Shown: piece after piece, positions 33,898-42,785 of the stretch
Layout of the letters: each line of letters begins with the position of its first letter
Position numbering within the stretch: position 1 is the first letter of the stretch
DNA from: an uncultured Acidobacteriia bacterium
GTDB taxonomy: Bacteria > Acidobacteriota > Terriglobia > Bryobacterales > Bryobacteraceae
DNA length: 64,000 nucleotides
NCBI GenBank assembly: GCA_903909435.1
Contig: CAIVVT010000230.1
Span: 26,180 to 90,179 of the forward strand
Direction of reading: 5' to 3'
The notes under the pieces: generated by a model
Seen by the model: the letters and a program-made list of their open reading frames with translations, nothing else
Told to the model about the DNA's origin: nothing
Database searches by the model: none
Program-made: the position numbers and the translations under genes

Positions 33898-35710
33898 TGA
33901 TGCTCCTCGTCGCTTGTGGATTCAAGCTCCTGATGAAATTGACCAAGTCTCCGATATCTGAAGTCTGCAGGCCATAATCGACCCAGGACGGCATAGCCGT
34001 GCCCTGGACGCCATAGCTGATGGAATCGAACAGGCGCCGGTCGTCCACGCTGTTTATGAACCATGCGTTGCGCAAGTTGCGCGGACGCGGCAGAATGTCG
34101 AGCGAATTGGGGCCCTTGCCGTCGGCCTTCTTGCCGTGGCAGCCCGCACAGCGATCCAGGAAGGTACGCTGACCGCGATCAATCGACGCCGCGTTGCTGA
34201 CCACGGGATTCGTCTCCGGGACTTTGCGCGGCCTAGGCTCGACGCGAACATCTTTGGTGAACGTTGCGAAGACGTACTTCAGCATTCCGTCGATCTGATC
34301 GTCGGGGAGCAGCTTGCCCCAAGCGGGCATCGACGTGCCGGCCACACCGGTCTTTACGGAGTGCCTCAGGCGGTCGATCGACTTGCTGTTGATGAACCCG
34401 GCTTTGGTCAGATCGCGCGGATAAGGATCGAGATACCAGGCGATCGGTCCGTGGCCGTCGCCCTTCTCGCCGTGGCAGCGCTGGCAGAGCGCCTTATACA
34501 TTTCCGCGGGAGCCGTGGCCGGAGGAGGCGTGTGCTGCGCAACGAGGAACGCCGTCATCGCGCGGAACTCGGTGTCTGCAAAGCGGAACGACGGCATGAT
34601 CGAATCGGGCACGCGGGCGCGCGGGTTCTTGAAGTGGTCCCCGATCCAGTCTTCGTCCTTGATCAGGCCTTCATACGTCAGATCGGGAGCGATGCCGCCG
34701 TCGGTCGCCTTCAGCTTGTGGCAGGCGGTGCAGGCGTGGTCGGTCAACAGCTTCTCGCCTTGGGCGACCAGCGCGGGACCCGCAAGCGTGGGCGCCGGCG
34801 AGGGCGTGCTCGCCTCTTCCTTGCTTTCGCTGCCGGGCCGTTTGGCGTTCAACTGCGCGCGGTAGTGGGCCAGCGAGGTCTCGGCGAAGTTCAGCCCCTT
34901 GCGGCTCTTCAGGAAGACCACCAGCGCGCGCACTTTGTCGTCGCTCAGGTGGAAATTGGGCATGAACGAGGTTGCCAGGTTCGCGGTAGGATCGACGATC
35001 GACTCCCACAGGTAGTCCAATTTGAACTTCTTGCCGGCTTCTGTCAGATCAGGTGCCAGCGTACCGTCCGACAGGCCCTCGATCTTGTGGCAGCCGTAGC
35101 AGTTTTGCGAGAAGAACAGCTTGCGTCCCTCGGTCACGGTCGGCGTGCCGGGGAAGTTCTCTTCCGTGTGGCACTGGGCGCAGGCGGACTCCAAATAATC
35201 CTTGCCCTTCAGCTTGGGCTGGAACTCTTTGCGCCAGTTTGCCTGCACCATGAAGCCGAGCAGCGGCTCCGGCCAGTACTCGTCCTCGCCATGGCTGTAC
35301 TCCGGCTTGAGACCGCGGCCTTGACCGTCGTGGCACACCGTGCAACCGAAGTCAGAGAACTTGTGGCGGCGTTCCCACTTGCCATTCACCAGCCGGTCGC
35401 CGAGCGCGGTCGAATAAGAATGTGTCTTCAACGGATGGCCGTACTTTTCAAAGCGTGGATCGTCCATCGCGATGTGGCACGTAGTGCAGCGGTCCACGCG
35501 CGTCTCGCCGAATTGCGTGACGATAATCTGCTCGATGCGCGGCGATTTGTCGGCGAGGGAGGATTTCTCCGCCGGTGTCTTCGCCATCGAGAGCGCCTGA
35601 TCGTAGTAAGTCGTCTGATAGTCCTGCCACTTGTGGAAGAACTGGTTGTAGAACACCAACCCGTGAACGATGAGAATCACGAAGCAGGCGATGGCTAGTG
35701 CAAGTCGCAT
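33881..35710 (-). CDS. Seven-haem membrane-anchored cytochrome c
   Basis: 609 residues. An N-terminal membrane helix ([22 protein letters not shown]) anchors a long periplasmic part with seven CxxCH motifs: CTTCH (Cys75), CTVCH, CAQCH, CYGCH, CTACH, CQRCH and CAGCH (Cys521). The last three sit in class I-type cytochrome c domains with SIMPSF, TSMPAWG and TAMPSW ligand regions. The chosen ATG 35710 has AGAGG upstream; the in-frame TTG at 35716 was rejected. It sits between the cytochrome b gene and ccoN, where cytochrome c1 and CcoP functions would otherwise be needed, so it may carry electrons from the quinol oxidase part to the oxidase (inference). Confidence 0.9.
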   Translation of the reverse strand: MRLALAIACFVILIVHGLVFYNQFFHKWQDYQTTYYDQALSMAKTPAEKSSLADKSPRIEQIIVTQFGETRVDRCTTCHIAMDDPRFEKYGHPLKTHSYSTALGDRLVNGKWERRHKFSDFGCTVCHDGQGRGLKPEYSHGEDEYWPEPLLGFMVQANWRKEFQPKLKGKDYLESACAQCHTEENFPGTPTVTEGRKLFFSQNCYGCHKIEGLSDGTLAPDLTEAGKKFKLDYLWESIVDPTANLATSFMPNFHLSDDKVRALVVFLKSRKGLNFAETSLAHYRAQLNAKRPGSESKEEASTPSPAPTLAGPALVAQGEKLLTDHACTACHKLKATDGGIAPDLTYEGLIKDEDWIGDHFKNPRARVPDSIMPSFRFADTEFRAMTAFLVAQHTPPPATAPAEMYKALCQRCHGEKGDGHGPIAWYLDPYPRDLTKAGFINSKSIDRLRHSVKTGVAGTSMPAWGKLLPDDQIDGMLKYVFATFTKDVRVEPRPRKVPETNPVVSNAASIDRGQRTFLDRCAGCHGKKADGKGPNSLDILPRPRNLRNAWFINSVDDRRLFDSISYGVQGTAMPSWVDYGLQTSDIGDLVNFIRSLNPQATRSINARAN

Positions 35711-35720
35711 TTTCAACCTC

Positions 35721-37025
35721 TCATCTCCACGGGCTCACGAACTCCCAGTTCGGGCCTCTAAAGAATGTCCCGATGATCATGAACACAATGTTCAACACGA
35801 CGATGGTGACGAACAGCGTGTTGGCCAGGAAGCGCTCTCTGGCAAACCACACGCCCACCCCGCCGGGCTTGCGGTCCAGGTAGGGCGCGGCTAGCAGCAG
35901 CAGCACGAAGACAGTTGGCACTCCGATTCCGCCCCAGAAGGCCGAGTAACTCACCATCTCCTGCAGACCCAGGAAGTACCACGGCGCCTTCGCCGGGTTG
36001 GGTGGGTGCATCACGTTCACCGGCTGTTCGAGCGGGGCATTGAATGCCAACGCCAGGACCAGGATCACCGCCAGGATCAGGACGAATACGAACAACTCGG
36101 CGATCAGCAGATTGGGCCAGGTGAAGACGGTTCGATCGGGAACGTTGCCGAACTTAGCAGTTGTCGATCGAACGAAGCCCTGCAGGCCGAATACCTTGTC
36201 CTTCGCCAGTGGGACGGCGCGCACGCTGAGGGCCGCCGGCGCGGCCGCAGTGATGGGAGCAGCATCGTCGGGGCGCGACAACCCGCCGTCCTTGCGAATC
36301 CTCCAAAAGTGAATGGCGATCAAAAGCGTCGCGACAACCGGTAGCACTGCCACGTGCAGCACGTAGAAGCGCAGCAGCGCCTCCTGGCCCACCGTGGTAT
36401 CGCCGAGCAGCAGGAACTTCATCTGCTGGCCCACGAGCGGCGCATAGCCCGCAATCGAGGTGCCCACCGTGATCGCCCAGAAAGCCAACTGATCCCAGGG
36501 CAGCAGGTAGCCCGTGAAACTCAGGCCCAACGTCACCAGCAGCAGCACTACGCCGATCACCCAGTTGAACTCGCGCGGCTTCTTGTAGGAGCCGGTGAGG
36601 AACACGCGGCACATGTGCAGGAACACCATCGCGACCATGCCGTGGGCCGACCAGCGGTGCATGTTGCGCAAAAACGTTCCGAACGCCACCGACCCGCGCA
36701 GGTCTAACATGCGGTCGTACGCCTGTGTCGTCGAAGGCACGTAGTAGAACATCAGCAGTACGCCGGTCACGACCAGGACGAAGAACAGGAAAAATGACAT
36801 CAGTCCGAGGCCCAGCGTGTACAAAGGCCGCAGCGTGTTCTGGTGTACCTTGACCGGATGAATGTGCAGGAAGAAGTTAGTGAAGCTCGTCGAAGAACGG
36901 CCCAGGTCGTCCTCTGGAAGCCGGTTGCGGAACACCGAGTTCCACACGTTTGCCGGCAGCTCCAGCAGATTCGTCAGCAGGCCCGGCGGCTTTGCACCCG
37001 CCTTGTGAGTTGTTGTGTCGCTCAT
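35721..37025 (-). CDS. Cytochrome b, fused b6/subunit IV type, of a bc/b6f-like complex
   Basis: 434 residues, about eight membrane helices. Haem-ligand histidines are spaced H-x13-H in helix B (MHRW to FLHMCR) and H-x14-H in helix D (VLHVAVLP to [12 protein letters not shown]); the x14 spacing is that of b6-type rather than mitochondrial bc1-type proteins. The second half carries [17 protein letters not shown], the subunit IV signature, so b6 and subunit IV are joined in one chain. It oxidises quinol, probably menaquinol. Its ATG overlaps the Rieske stop codon (ATGA). Confidence 0.94.
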   Translation of the reverse strand: MSDTTTHKAGAKPPGLLTNLLELPANVWNSVFRNRLPEDDLGRSSTSFTNFFLHIHPVKVHQNTLRPLYTLGLGLMSFFLFFVLVVTGVLLMFYYVPSTTQAYDRMLDLRGSVAFGTFLRNMHRWSAHGMVAMVFLHMCRVFLTGSYKKPREFNWVIGVVLLLVTLGLSFTGYLLPWDQLAFWAITVGTSIAGYAPLVGQQMKFLLLGDTTVGQEALLRFYVLHVAVLPVVATLLIAIHFWRIRKDGGLSRPDDAAPITAAAPAALSVRAVPLAKDKVFGLQGFVRSTTAKFGNVPDRTVFTWPNLLIAELFVFVLILAVILVLALAFNAPLEQPVNVMHPPNPAKAPWYFLGLQEMVSYSAFWGGIGVPTVFVLLLLAAPYLDRKPGGVGVWFARERFLANTLFVTIVVLNIVFMIIGTFFRGPNWEFVSPWR

Positions 37026-37510
37026 ACCGTGAAGTAGCTCCCCGGCTCAACTTGCGTGTCCTTGTCGATCTCCAGTTCGCCGTTTGGCGCCAGGCTCACC
37101 TTGAACCAGGGCAGAGGCTTTGGCGCCGGGCCGCCGGTGACCGTGCCGTCGGTATCGAAGCGCGATCCGTGGCACGGGCAGGCGAAACCCGTGTCGGACA
37201 GACCGACGATGCAGCCCAGGTGCGTGCACGTGGTCGAGATCGCCGCCACTTTGTTGCCCTCGCGCACCACGCACACCCGTTTCTGCTCCATCGCGATCCG
37301 CGCGCCGGAGGGGAACTCCTCGGGCTTGCCGATAGAGAACCGCTGCGGCTGCCCGTAGGTTGCGCGCGGCTTGATGAATACGAAGTTCGAAAAGGCGCTC
37401 AGCACTGCCGAGCCGAATAGAGAAACGCCGCTCAGCCAGCCGAGCAGTTTGCGGCGGCTCATCGCGCCTCCGGCTTCAGTTCTTGCGGCTGCTTTTGTCG
37501 CCATTGCCAT
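37022..37510 (-). CDS. Rieske 2Fe-2S protein of the bc/b6f-like complex
   Basis: 162 residues. The N-terminus has [24 protein letters not shown], a Tat-type signal/anchor. The cluster ligands are in CTHLGC (Cys95, His97, with the partner Cys100) and CPCHGS (Cys111, Cys113, His114). The start at 37510 is supported by AAGGAG about eleven bases upstream; upstream codons of the frame lie inside ccoS. It accepts one electron from quinol at the Qo site and passes it on, here probably to the heptahaem cytochrome. Its 5' end overlaps ccoS by 35 bases. Confidence 0.94.
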   Translation of the reverse strand: MAMATKAAARTEAGGAMSRRKLLGWLSGVSLFGSAVLSAFSNFVFIKPRATYGQPQRFSIGKPEEFPSGARIAMEQKRVCVVREGNKVAAISTTCTHLGCIVGLSDTGFACPCHGSRFDTDGTVTGGPAPKPLPWFKVSLAPNGELEIDKDTQVEPGSYFTV

Positions 37511-37685
37511 CGCTTGCCTTCTCCTTGGAGGAATCTGCAGGTCTTTCAAGATCGGACCAAAACACGTGATATTTGGCGTCTTCGATGTCGTGCAGCCAGT
37601 TCTTGCGCACCGCAAAAATGAACAGGCAGGCCGCACCCAGCCCCATCATCAAACTCGCCACCATGGCCAGGAGGGTCAGCTCCAC
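37476..37685 (-). CDS. ccoS: cbb3 oxidase maturation protein CcoS (FixS)
   Basis: 69 residues with a membrane helix ([22 protein letters not shown]) followed by the FixS-type motif [21 protein letters not shown], then a charged tail. The start is GTG at 37685 with GGAGG six bases upstream; the GTG lies inside the last codons of the Rrf2 gene. CcoS is needed for insertion of haem b and copper into CcoN. Location at the head of the operon, before the Rieske gene and far from ccoI, is unusual. Confidence 0.82.
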   Translation of the reverse strand: MELTLLAMVASLMMGLGAACLFIFAVRKNWLHDIEDAKYHVFWSDLERPADSSKEKASDGNGDKSSRKN

Positions 37686-38143
37686 ACCGCACCTCCGCTC
37701 AGCACGCAAAGCGGGTGCTTAGCGTCTTTTGCCGCCGTGGCGGAACGCTGCGCCAGATCCTGGAGCGTCGCGCTGCGTAAGACGCGTGTCACCGCGTCCT
37801 GCGCTTCAACCCACAAGCTGTGCGCGGCACACCACCCCTGGCGGGCGCATCCCTGACCGGGATCCACGCATTGATTCAGCCATAGCGGGCCTTCGATCAC
37901 TTCGATCACTTCGAACATGGTCAGCCCGTCGGGCCGCTTCAGCAGGGAGAACCCGCCGGCCGCGCCTCGATACGAAGCGATCAACCCGCCCCGGGTGAGC
38001 GACTGCAGGATTTTGCTGAGGAAGTGACTGGGAATCTGCGCCGCCTGCGCCAGTTCCTCCCGGCTCGTACGCGATCCCGGAGGAAGCCCGGCCAGGAGAA
38101 TCATGACCCTGACTGCGTAGTCTGCGGCGCGAGTTAACTGCAT
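37676..38143 (-). CDS. Rrf2-family Fe-S transcriptional regulator
   Basis: 155 residues. The N-terminus MQLTRAADYAVRVMILLAGLPPG is the Rrf2 wing-helix start, followed by SREELAQAAQIPSHFLSKILQSLTRGGLIASYRGAAGGFSL, and three cysteines in a C-x6-C-x5-C pattern (CVDPGQGCARQGWC) able to bind a 2Fe-2S or 4Fe-4S cluster as in NsrR/IscR. ATG 38143 was chosen because the 22 residues upstream are unlike the family. It is the first gene of the 14-gene respiratory operon, has operator-like repeats in its leader, and probably controls the operon in response to NO, O2 or Fe-S status (inference). Confidence 0.9.
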   Translation of the reverse strand: MQLTRAADYAVRVMILLAGLPPGSRTSREELAQAAQIPSHFLSKILQSLTRGGLIASYRGAAGGFSLLKRPDGLTMFEVIEVIEGPLWLNQCVDPGQGCARQGWCAAHSLWVEAQDAVTRVLRSATLQDLAQRSATAAKDAKHPLCVLSGGAVWS

Positions 38144-38152
38144 TAGAAACTC

Positions 38153-38182
38153 AAGTTGGAGAAATTGGAGTCTTTTACTCCA
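38153..38182 (-). promoter_or_regulatory. Operator-like repeats in the rrf2 leader
   Basis: A perfect inverted repeat, TGGAGT (38166-38171) and ACTCCA (38177-38182) with a five-base spacer, overlaps two direct TTGGAG half-sites at 38156-38161 and 38165-38170. They lie between the predicted promoter and the rrf2 start codon, a typical place for autorepression. Confidence 0.5.
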
Positions 38183-38199
38183 CATTCGCCCAAGAAGAA

Positions 38200-38228
38200 G
38201 TTTTATCACATCGTCTCGCGATTTTCAA
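38200..38228 (-). promoter_or_regulatory. Sigma70-type promoter of the respiratory operon
   Basis: Read on the minus strand: TTGAAA (38223-38228), a 17-base spacer, then TAAAAC (38200-38205). Five of six and four of six bases match the consensus. The expected transcription start, near 38193, is about 50 bases before the rrf2 ATG. Confidence 0.55.
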
Positions 38229-38246
38229 GCGATGAGCTCTGAATAT

Positions 38247-38287
38247 CTGAATCGGCCGCGAGCGCACAGTTCCGCTTCCCGATTCAG
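38247..38287. terminator. 9-bp inverted repeat between the GH gene and the respiratory operon
   Basis: CTGAATCGG (38247-38255) and CCGATTCAG (38279-38287) are exact complements with a 23-base loop. It lies after the stop codon of the glycosidase gene and just before the respiratory operon promoter, a place where a terminator would be useful. No T-run follows, so an operator role is also possible. Confidence 0.4.
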
Positions 38288-38318
38288 CCCGGGTTTAGTC
38301 CAAAACCGAGCTTGGCGG

Positions 38319-39788
38319 TTAGGGCCAGTCGATGATGGCGACGCCAAAGCCGGGCAGCCGGAACGAGTCCCCGCTGAGCTGTTCCACACGCGCCGGACCG
38401 CCCTGGGTGGTTTGATCGACCACGGTTGCGGTCGCTCCCGCCAGGTCCGTCAGCGGAACCACGATCTCGCGGTCGCGTTTACTGATCAGCAGCAGTTTGT
38501 GCTTGCCGTCCTTCCCCACGAAGCCTTGGGCGTGGACGAACTGCGGGGCGTTGCCGGTCTCCACCAGTTTGTCGCCCGGGGCCAGTTTGTTCTTGAGAAG
38601 TTCAAGCACACGGAAGCGGGCGTTCGGAGCGCCGCTCTCCCAATCCACCATGCTCACGCTGGGGAACTGCGTCGGATAGCCGACCAGTTGGCTCTCCCCG
38701 ACGATGTCGATGCCCATCGTCGCCAGGCGTGCGTAGACGTACGCGTAGGTCGCGCCGGAGAGGTTCCAGTAGGCGTTGGCGATCGGCTTGAAGACGAAGC
38801 CGGGTCCGCCTTGTCCCATGTCCTCCGCGGAGATCGATCCGGTTTCGTTAACGGTCGTGCGGGTCGAGGGCGAGAGGCGCTTGCGAATGGACTCGATGAA
38901 GCTCACGGAGTTCACGAAGCCGTCGGCTTGCGTGAAATAGGTATGCTGCTGGATCTCCATGGTCTCGTCGGGCTGCGGCACGGCGTAGAAGTGGTAGCTG
39001 ATCATGTCCAGCGGAACGCCCGGCTTGTGGTTCTTCGGATTGAGGAAGTACTCGAAGTAGTGCGCGCCCCGGCTCGGCGACATCAGCGCCAGCGCGACGA
39101 ACTTCATCTGCGGGTCGAGCTTGTGCAGCGCCCCGGCGATGGCATCGTAACGCGCCGTGTACTGCGCGGGCGTCGTGTCGTGCTCGCCCTCGATCTCGTT
39201 GAAAACCTCCCAGTACGCGATCTTGAAATGGTGCCCGGATTTGTGTTCCTTGCCGAACTCGTCGGTGAACCCGCCCTTCGTGTACCAGGAAATCAGGCGC
39301 ACGTAGTAGTCGGCGAGTTCCTTCAGCGACAGGTCGCGCAGCTCCGTGCCTTGCGTGTAGTTCCACACGGGCTGGTCAGGGTCGGCGGGAAAGGGCACCG
39401 GCTTATCAGTCTTGAACATCCACTGCGGAATAGTGCTGAAATTGAGCATGGCCGGATGGCCTTCGGTCGCCTTCAGGAAGTCGATCGTCATGGGATCGAT
39501 CAACGAGAAATCCCAACTCGTCTTGCCATTGGCCGGCGGCTCGAGTTCGGCCACGGCGAGCCTAGGGTAGGGCAGCCATGGCACGTACCGCACGTAATCA
39601 GCGCCGAGTTTCTTCAACTCCTGGTAGGTGCGGTCATGGATCTTCGAGCCCGGGCGCAGCGGTGGGTTCACCACGACCTGCAGCGTGGGCGTCGTCCTTG
39701 ATTCGATGATGACCTTATTCCAGTCCACCTTCACGGGTTCAGCCAACAGCGCCGCGGCGCAGAACAGCAGAATCGATGGTTTCCACAT
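38319..39788 (-). CDS. Secreted clan GH-A glycoside hydrolase (GH39-like)
   Basis: 489 residues with a signal peptide (MWKPSILLFCAAALLAEP). The TIM-barrel part contains YWEVFNEIEGEHD, with the Asn-Glu pair typical of the acid/base catalyst of clan GH-A (Glu198), and TTVNETGSI with a candidate nucleophile Glu315. Overall length and order resemble GH39-type beta-xylosidase/iduronidase relatives. It would act on plant or exopolysaccharide glycans outside the cell. ATG 39788 has GAGGAAA upstream and begins a good signal peptide; an in-frame ATG 11 codons earlier is possible. Confidence 0.75.
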   Translation of the reverse strand: MWKPSILLFCAAALLAEPVKVDWNKVIIESRTTPTLQVVVNPPLRPGSKIHDRTYQELKKLGADYVRYVPWLPYPRLAVAELEPPANGKTSWDFSLIDPMTIDFLKATEGHPAMLNFSTIPQWMFKTDKPVPFPADPDQPVWNYTQGTELRDLSLKELADYYVRLISWYTKGGFTDEFGKEHKSGHHFKIAYWEVFNEIEGEHDTTPAQYTARYDAIAGALHKLDPQMKFVALALMSPSRGAHYFEYFLNPKNHKPGVPLDMISYHFYAVPQPDETMEIQQHTYFTQADGFVNSVSFIESIRKRLSPSTRTTVNETGSISAEDMGQGGPGFVFKPIANAYWNLSGATYAYVYARLATMGIDIVGESQLVGYPTQFPSVSMVDWESGAPNARFRVLELLKNKLAPGDKLVETGNAPQFVHAQGFVGKDGKHKLLLISKRDREIVVPLTDLAGATATVVDQTTQGGPARVEQLSGDSFRLPGFGVAIIDWP

Positions 39789-39833
39789 GGATCGCAGTTT
39801 CCTCTCTCTCGTCATGCTCACGCCGTCGACACG

Positions 39834-40979
39834 TCAGGCGTTCTTCTTCAATGTTTCGAGCGTTACGACTTGTTTCGTGTAGACTGCCTCGCGCATCAGC
39901 AGCGAGCACATCACGGCGTCGCGGCCATTTTCGACGGTCGCAATCGGCTTGCTGCGCGTCTTCACGGAGTGGAGGAAGGCCTCCATCGCAGCAGTACTCG
40001 AATCGAACTTGGGATCGACGGTAACGCCCTGCCGGTCTGGCAGTTTGGTCGAGGGTCGATAGGAGAATTTGCCGGTGTTGAAGTCCACGCCGCCCCGCAG
40101 ACCGATCATTCGTGTGTATTCGTCGTTGAACATGTTGGGAGCGACCCAGCTGTGGATGATGTTCACGATCACGCCGTTGGCGAACTCGATCGAACCCGAA
40201 TAAAAGTCGTGCACGTCGCGGTCGGGCTCAATCGCCATGATGTTCTTCACGCCGTCCACCAGGGCCGGGGTGTCGCGAAACAGACCCGTGGTGCCCAGGC
40301 CGACAGCGCGTACCGGCTGGCATTGGTTCGCCCAGACGATCACGTCCCAGTTGTGGCAGGCTTGCTCGACCATCCAATCACCCGAGAGTTTTCGGTGCCC
40401 GAACCAGCCGCCCATCGGCCCCCACGCATTTGACCAACTGACGCGCCCTTCGATTAGCTTGCCCAATTCGCCGGCGTGTACCTGCGCGATGGGTTCAATG
40501 AAATTAGGATCGGCGCGGCGCTGAAATCCAACCTGGAAGATGATCTTGCTCTTCGATACCGCGTCGACCACTAGTTCGCATTCGGACCATTTCATGCACA
40601 GCGGCTTCTCGGCATAGATGTCCTTCCCGGCGGCGATCGCATCCAGATAGCACTCGGCGTGAAGATATACCGGCAGCGCACTCACAACCGCTTCGATGCT
40701 TTTGCTTTCCAGCATCTTCTTCCAATCGGTGAAAGCCTCCGGCTTTGGCTGGCCGGCACTCTCAACCAGGTCTTGCGCGTTCGCTAGATGCTCGGGGTTG
40801 GTGTCGCAAATGGCTCGCACGGCCGCGTTCTTCATCTTCAGCAGGTGCTTCAAATGATAGGTTCCGCGCCCGCCGACGCCGATGCAGCCGACCGAAACCG
40901 TTTCGCTGGGACTTCCCTGCAGAAGCGCCGCACCGGACAGCGCGATGCCCGCGGTCTCCAGGAAATTTCTTCGATTCAT
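39834..40979 (-). CDS. Tat-exported Gfo/Idh/MocA-family oxidoreductase
   Basis: 381 residues. The N-terminus MNRRNFLETAGIALSGAALLQ is a twin-arginine signal. The Rossmann domain begins VSVGCIGVGGRGTYHLKHLL and continues AICDTNP, AVVSALPVYLHAECYLDAIAAGKDIYAEKPLC, with the EKP motif typical of the family. NAD(P)-dependent sugar oxidation or a periplasmic NAD-binding role as in Tat-exported relatives is expected; the substrate is unknown. The ATG at 40979 was chosen over one 14 codons upstream because it starts the Tat signal. It lies upstream of the glycosidase on the same strand, 46 bases apart. Confidence 0.9.
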   Translation of the reverse strand: MNRRNFLETAGIALSGAALLQGSPSETVSVGCIGVGGRGTYHLKHLLKMKNAAVRAICDTNPEHLANAQDLVESAGQPKPEAFTDWKKMLESKSIEAVVSALPVYLHAECYLDAIAAGKDIYAEKPLCMKWSECELVVDAVSKSKIIFQVGFQRRADPNFIEPIAQVHAGELGKLIEGRVSWSNAWGPMGGWFGHRKLSGDWMVEQACHNWDVIVWANQCQPVRAVGLGTTGLFRDTPALVDGVKNIMAIEPDRDVHDFYSGSIEFANGVIVNIIHSWVAPNMFNDEYTRMIGLRGGVDFNTGKFSYRPSTKLPDRQGVTVDPKFDSSTAAMEAFLHSVKTRSKPIATVENGRDAVMCSLLMREAVYTKQVVTLETLKKNA

Positions 40980-41087
40980 TGCCGGATTCCCCTCCACTCG
41001 TAAGACGTGTACCGGGAACATCCTATCAGGCCTGCACGTCGGGTATGTGCGGCCTGTAGCAGCCGTTGGCTCGACCCTCGATTGGTG

Positions 41088-42611
41088 CTAATTCTTCGCG
41101 TCCCAGTCCAGCGCGAGCCGGATCATGGTGCGGATCGAGAGACCCGTCGGTCCCTTGGACAGGTGCGGTTTCGAGTCATCCAGCCAGGCAGTGCTGGCGA
41201 TATCGAGATGCACCCAAGGCGTCGATTCGACGAAATTCTCGAGAAACTTCGAGGCGGTGATAGAACCGCCGTACCGGCCGCCGATGTTGGGCAGGTCGGC
41301 GAAAGCGCTCTTCAGATAGTCGTTGTAATCCTCGTCCATTGGGAACGCCCATAGACGTTCACCCTCGGTCTGCCCGGCGGCGATGACCTTGCTCTGCAGT
41401 TTGTCATTGTTGGAGAACACGCCCGCGTACAGGTGGCCGAGCGCAATCGCGATCGCGCCGGTCAAAGTGGCAGCATCGATCAAATGCGTGCAGCCCTGGC
41501 GCACCGCGTAGGTCAAGGCGTCGGCCAGGATCAGCCGGCCCTCGGCGTCGGTGTTCAGCACTTCGATGGTTTTGCCCTGATAGCTGGTCACGATGTCTCC
41601 AGGACGCTGTGCCCGGTCGCTCGCCATGTTCTCGACGCAAGGCGCAAAGGCCGTCACTCGGATGGAAGGCTTCAACTGCGCAATCGCCCGCATCGCTCCG
41701 ATGACGGTGGCCGCACCCGCCATGTCGTACTTCATCTTCTCCATGCCCTCGGATGGTTTGATGGAGATGCCGCCGGTGTCGAACGTGACGCCTTTGCCGA
41801 CCAGCGCCAGATGATCGTCACTCGACGCGGGAGAGGCTGGGACGTACTTCAGGACAACGAAATAAGGCGCTTCGGCAGAGCCCTGCGAGACACCCAGCAG
41901 TGCGCCAAAGCCAAGTTGCTTCATTCGCGCTTCGTCGAGGATCTCGCATTCCAGGTCATACTCGGCAGCCATCGTCCGGGCCGCTGCAGCCAGTTTCAAT
42001 GGGGTGAGCAGGTTGGCGGGTTCGTTCACCAGCGCACGCGTGAAATTCTGCGCTTCGGCGATGATCTTCCCGCGCCGCAAAGCTTCCGCTAAACTGGCCG
42101 ATGCCTCGGGCACCGACAACCGGATGCTGTCGATCTTCTTCTCGGCCTTCTTGGGATCGGTCTTGTGGGCGTCGGGTTCGAAATCGCCAAGGATGAAGCC
42201 CTCCGTCAAGGCCTCGACCAAGCACTCTGTAGCGAGATCGCCTTCCAGGCACAGGGCGAATTCCGAAATGCCCTTGGCCTTCAGCTTGCGCAGCAGAGCG
42301 CCGGCGAGCTTGCGCGCTTCGCTCGAGCCAAACTTGGATTTCGGTCCGGCGCCCGCTAGCACCAGGCGGGCGCTCTTCAGGCCGGCCGGGCGGTGCAGCA
42401 CAACGGTCTCGAGTGCCTTTCCCGCGAACTCGCGGGCCGCGTAGACCTCGGACACCCATCCGCCCACCGCTGTGTCGAGGCCGGCGACGGAGGTTTCGTG
42501 CGGCGCGTCAGACGACTTGTCGTCGCCGTTCTTAGCTTTGCCGAACGCCAGCGCAACCAGAGCGGTCGTCTCCAACTCAGAGGCAGGCGTAGAAGTGAGG
42601 ATGATTTCCAT
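41088..42611 (-). CDS. pepA: Leucyl aminopeptidase PepA (M17)
   Basis: 507 residues. The C-terminal catalytic domain has LVGKGVTFDTGGISIKPS, MKYDMAGAATVIG, the signature NTDAEGRLILADALTYA, and IDAATLTGAIAIALGHLYAGVFSN, which contain the two-zinc site ligands and the catalytic Lys/Arg. The N-terminal domain is typical for M17. It removes N-terminal amino acids in the cytoplasm; some homologues also bind DNA. Its promoter region is divergent from the TonB receptor gene. Confidence 0.96.
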   Translation of the reverse strand: MEIILTSTPASELETTALVALAFGKAKNGDDKSSDAPHETSVAGLDTAVGGWVSEVYAAREFAGKALETVVLHRPAGLKSARLVLAGAGPKSKFGSSEARKLAGALLRKLKAKGISEFALCLEGDLATECLVEALTEGFILGDFEPDAHKTDPKKAEKKIDSIRLSVPEASASLAEALRRGKIIAEAQNFTRALVNEPANLLTPLKLAAAARTMAAEYDLECEILDEARMKQLGFGALLGVSQGSAEAPYFVVLKYVPASPASSDDHLALVGKGVTFDTGGISIKPSEGMEKMKYDMAGAATVIGAMRAIAQLKPSIRVTAFAPCVENMASDRAQRPGDIVTSYQGKTIEVLNTDAEGRLILADALTYAVRQGCTHLIDAATLTGAIAIALGHLYAGVFSNNDKLQSKVIAAGQTEGERLWAFPMDEDYNDYLKSAFADLPNIGGRYGGSITASKFLENFVESTPWVHLDIASTAWLDDSKPHLSKGPTGLSIRTMIRLALDWDAKN

Positions 42612-42785
42612 GGCTATGTGTGAAAGGTGGGCTTCCGTCTAAGTTTAACAACCACAGTGGAAGGCTCCTAGTGGCGGCTCAATAGCCAGGGCGCACGGTC
42701 GAGTTGCCTGGCTCGCTTCAAGAGATTCTTCTTCAAGGATCGGAGTTGTTAAGTCGATACACAACTTGAAGGACGTTATCCCACT

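Noticed and set aside
34136..35698. 520-codon plus-strand frame opposite the heptahaem cytochrome
   Set aside because: The opposite strand has seven CxxCH motifs and operon context; this frame has Arg/Leu-rich low-information sequence.
38232..39701. 489-codon plus-strand frame opposite the glycosidase
   Set aside because: The glycosidase frame has a signal peptide and catalytic motifs; this one has none.
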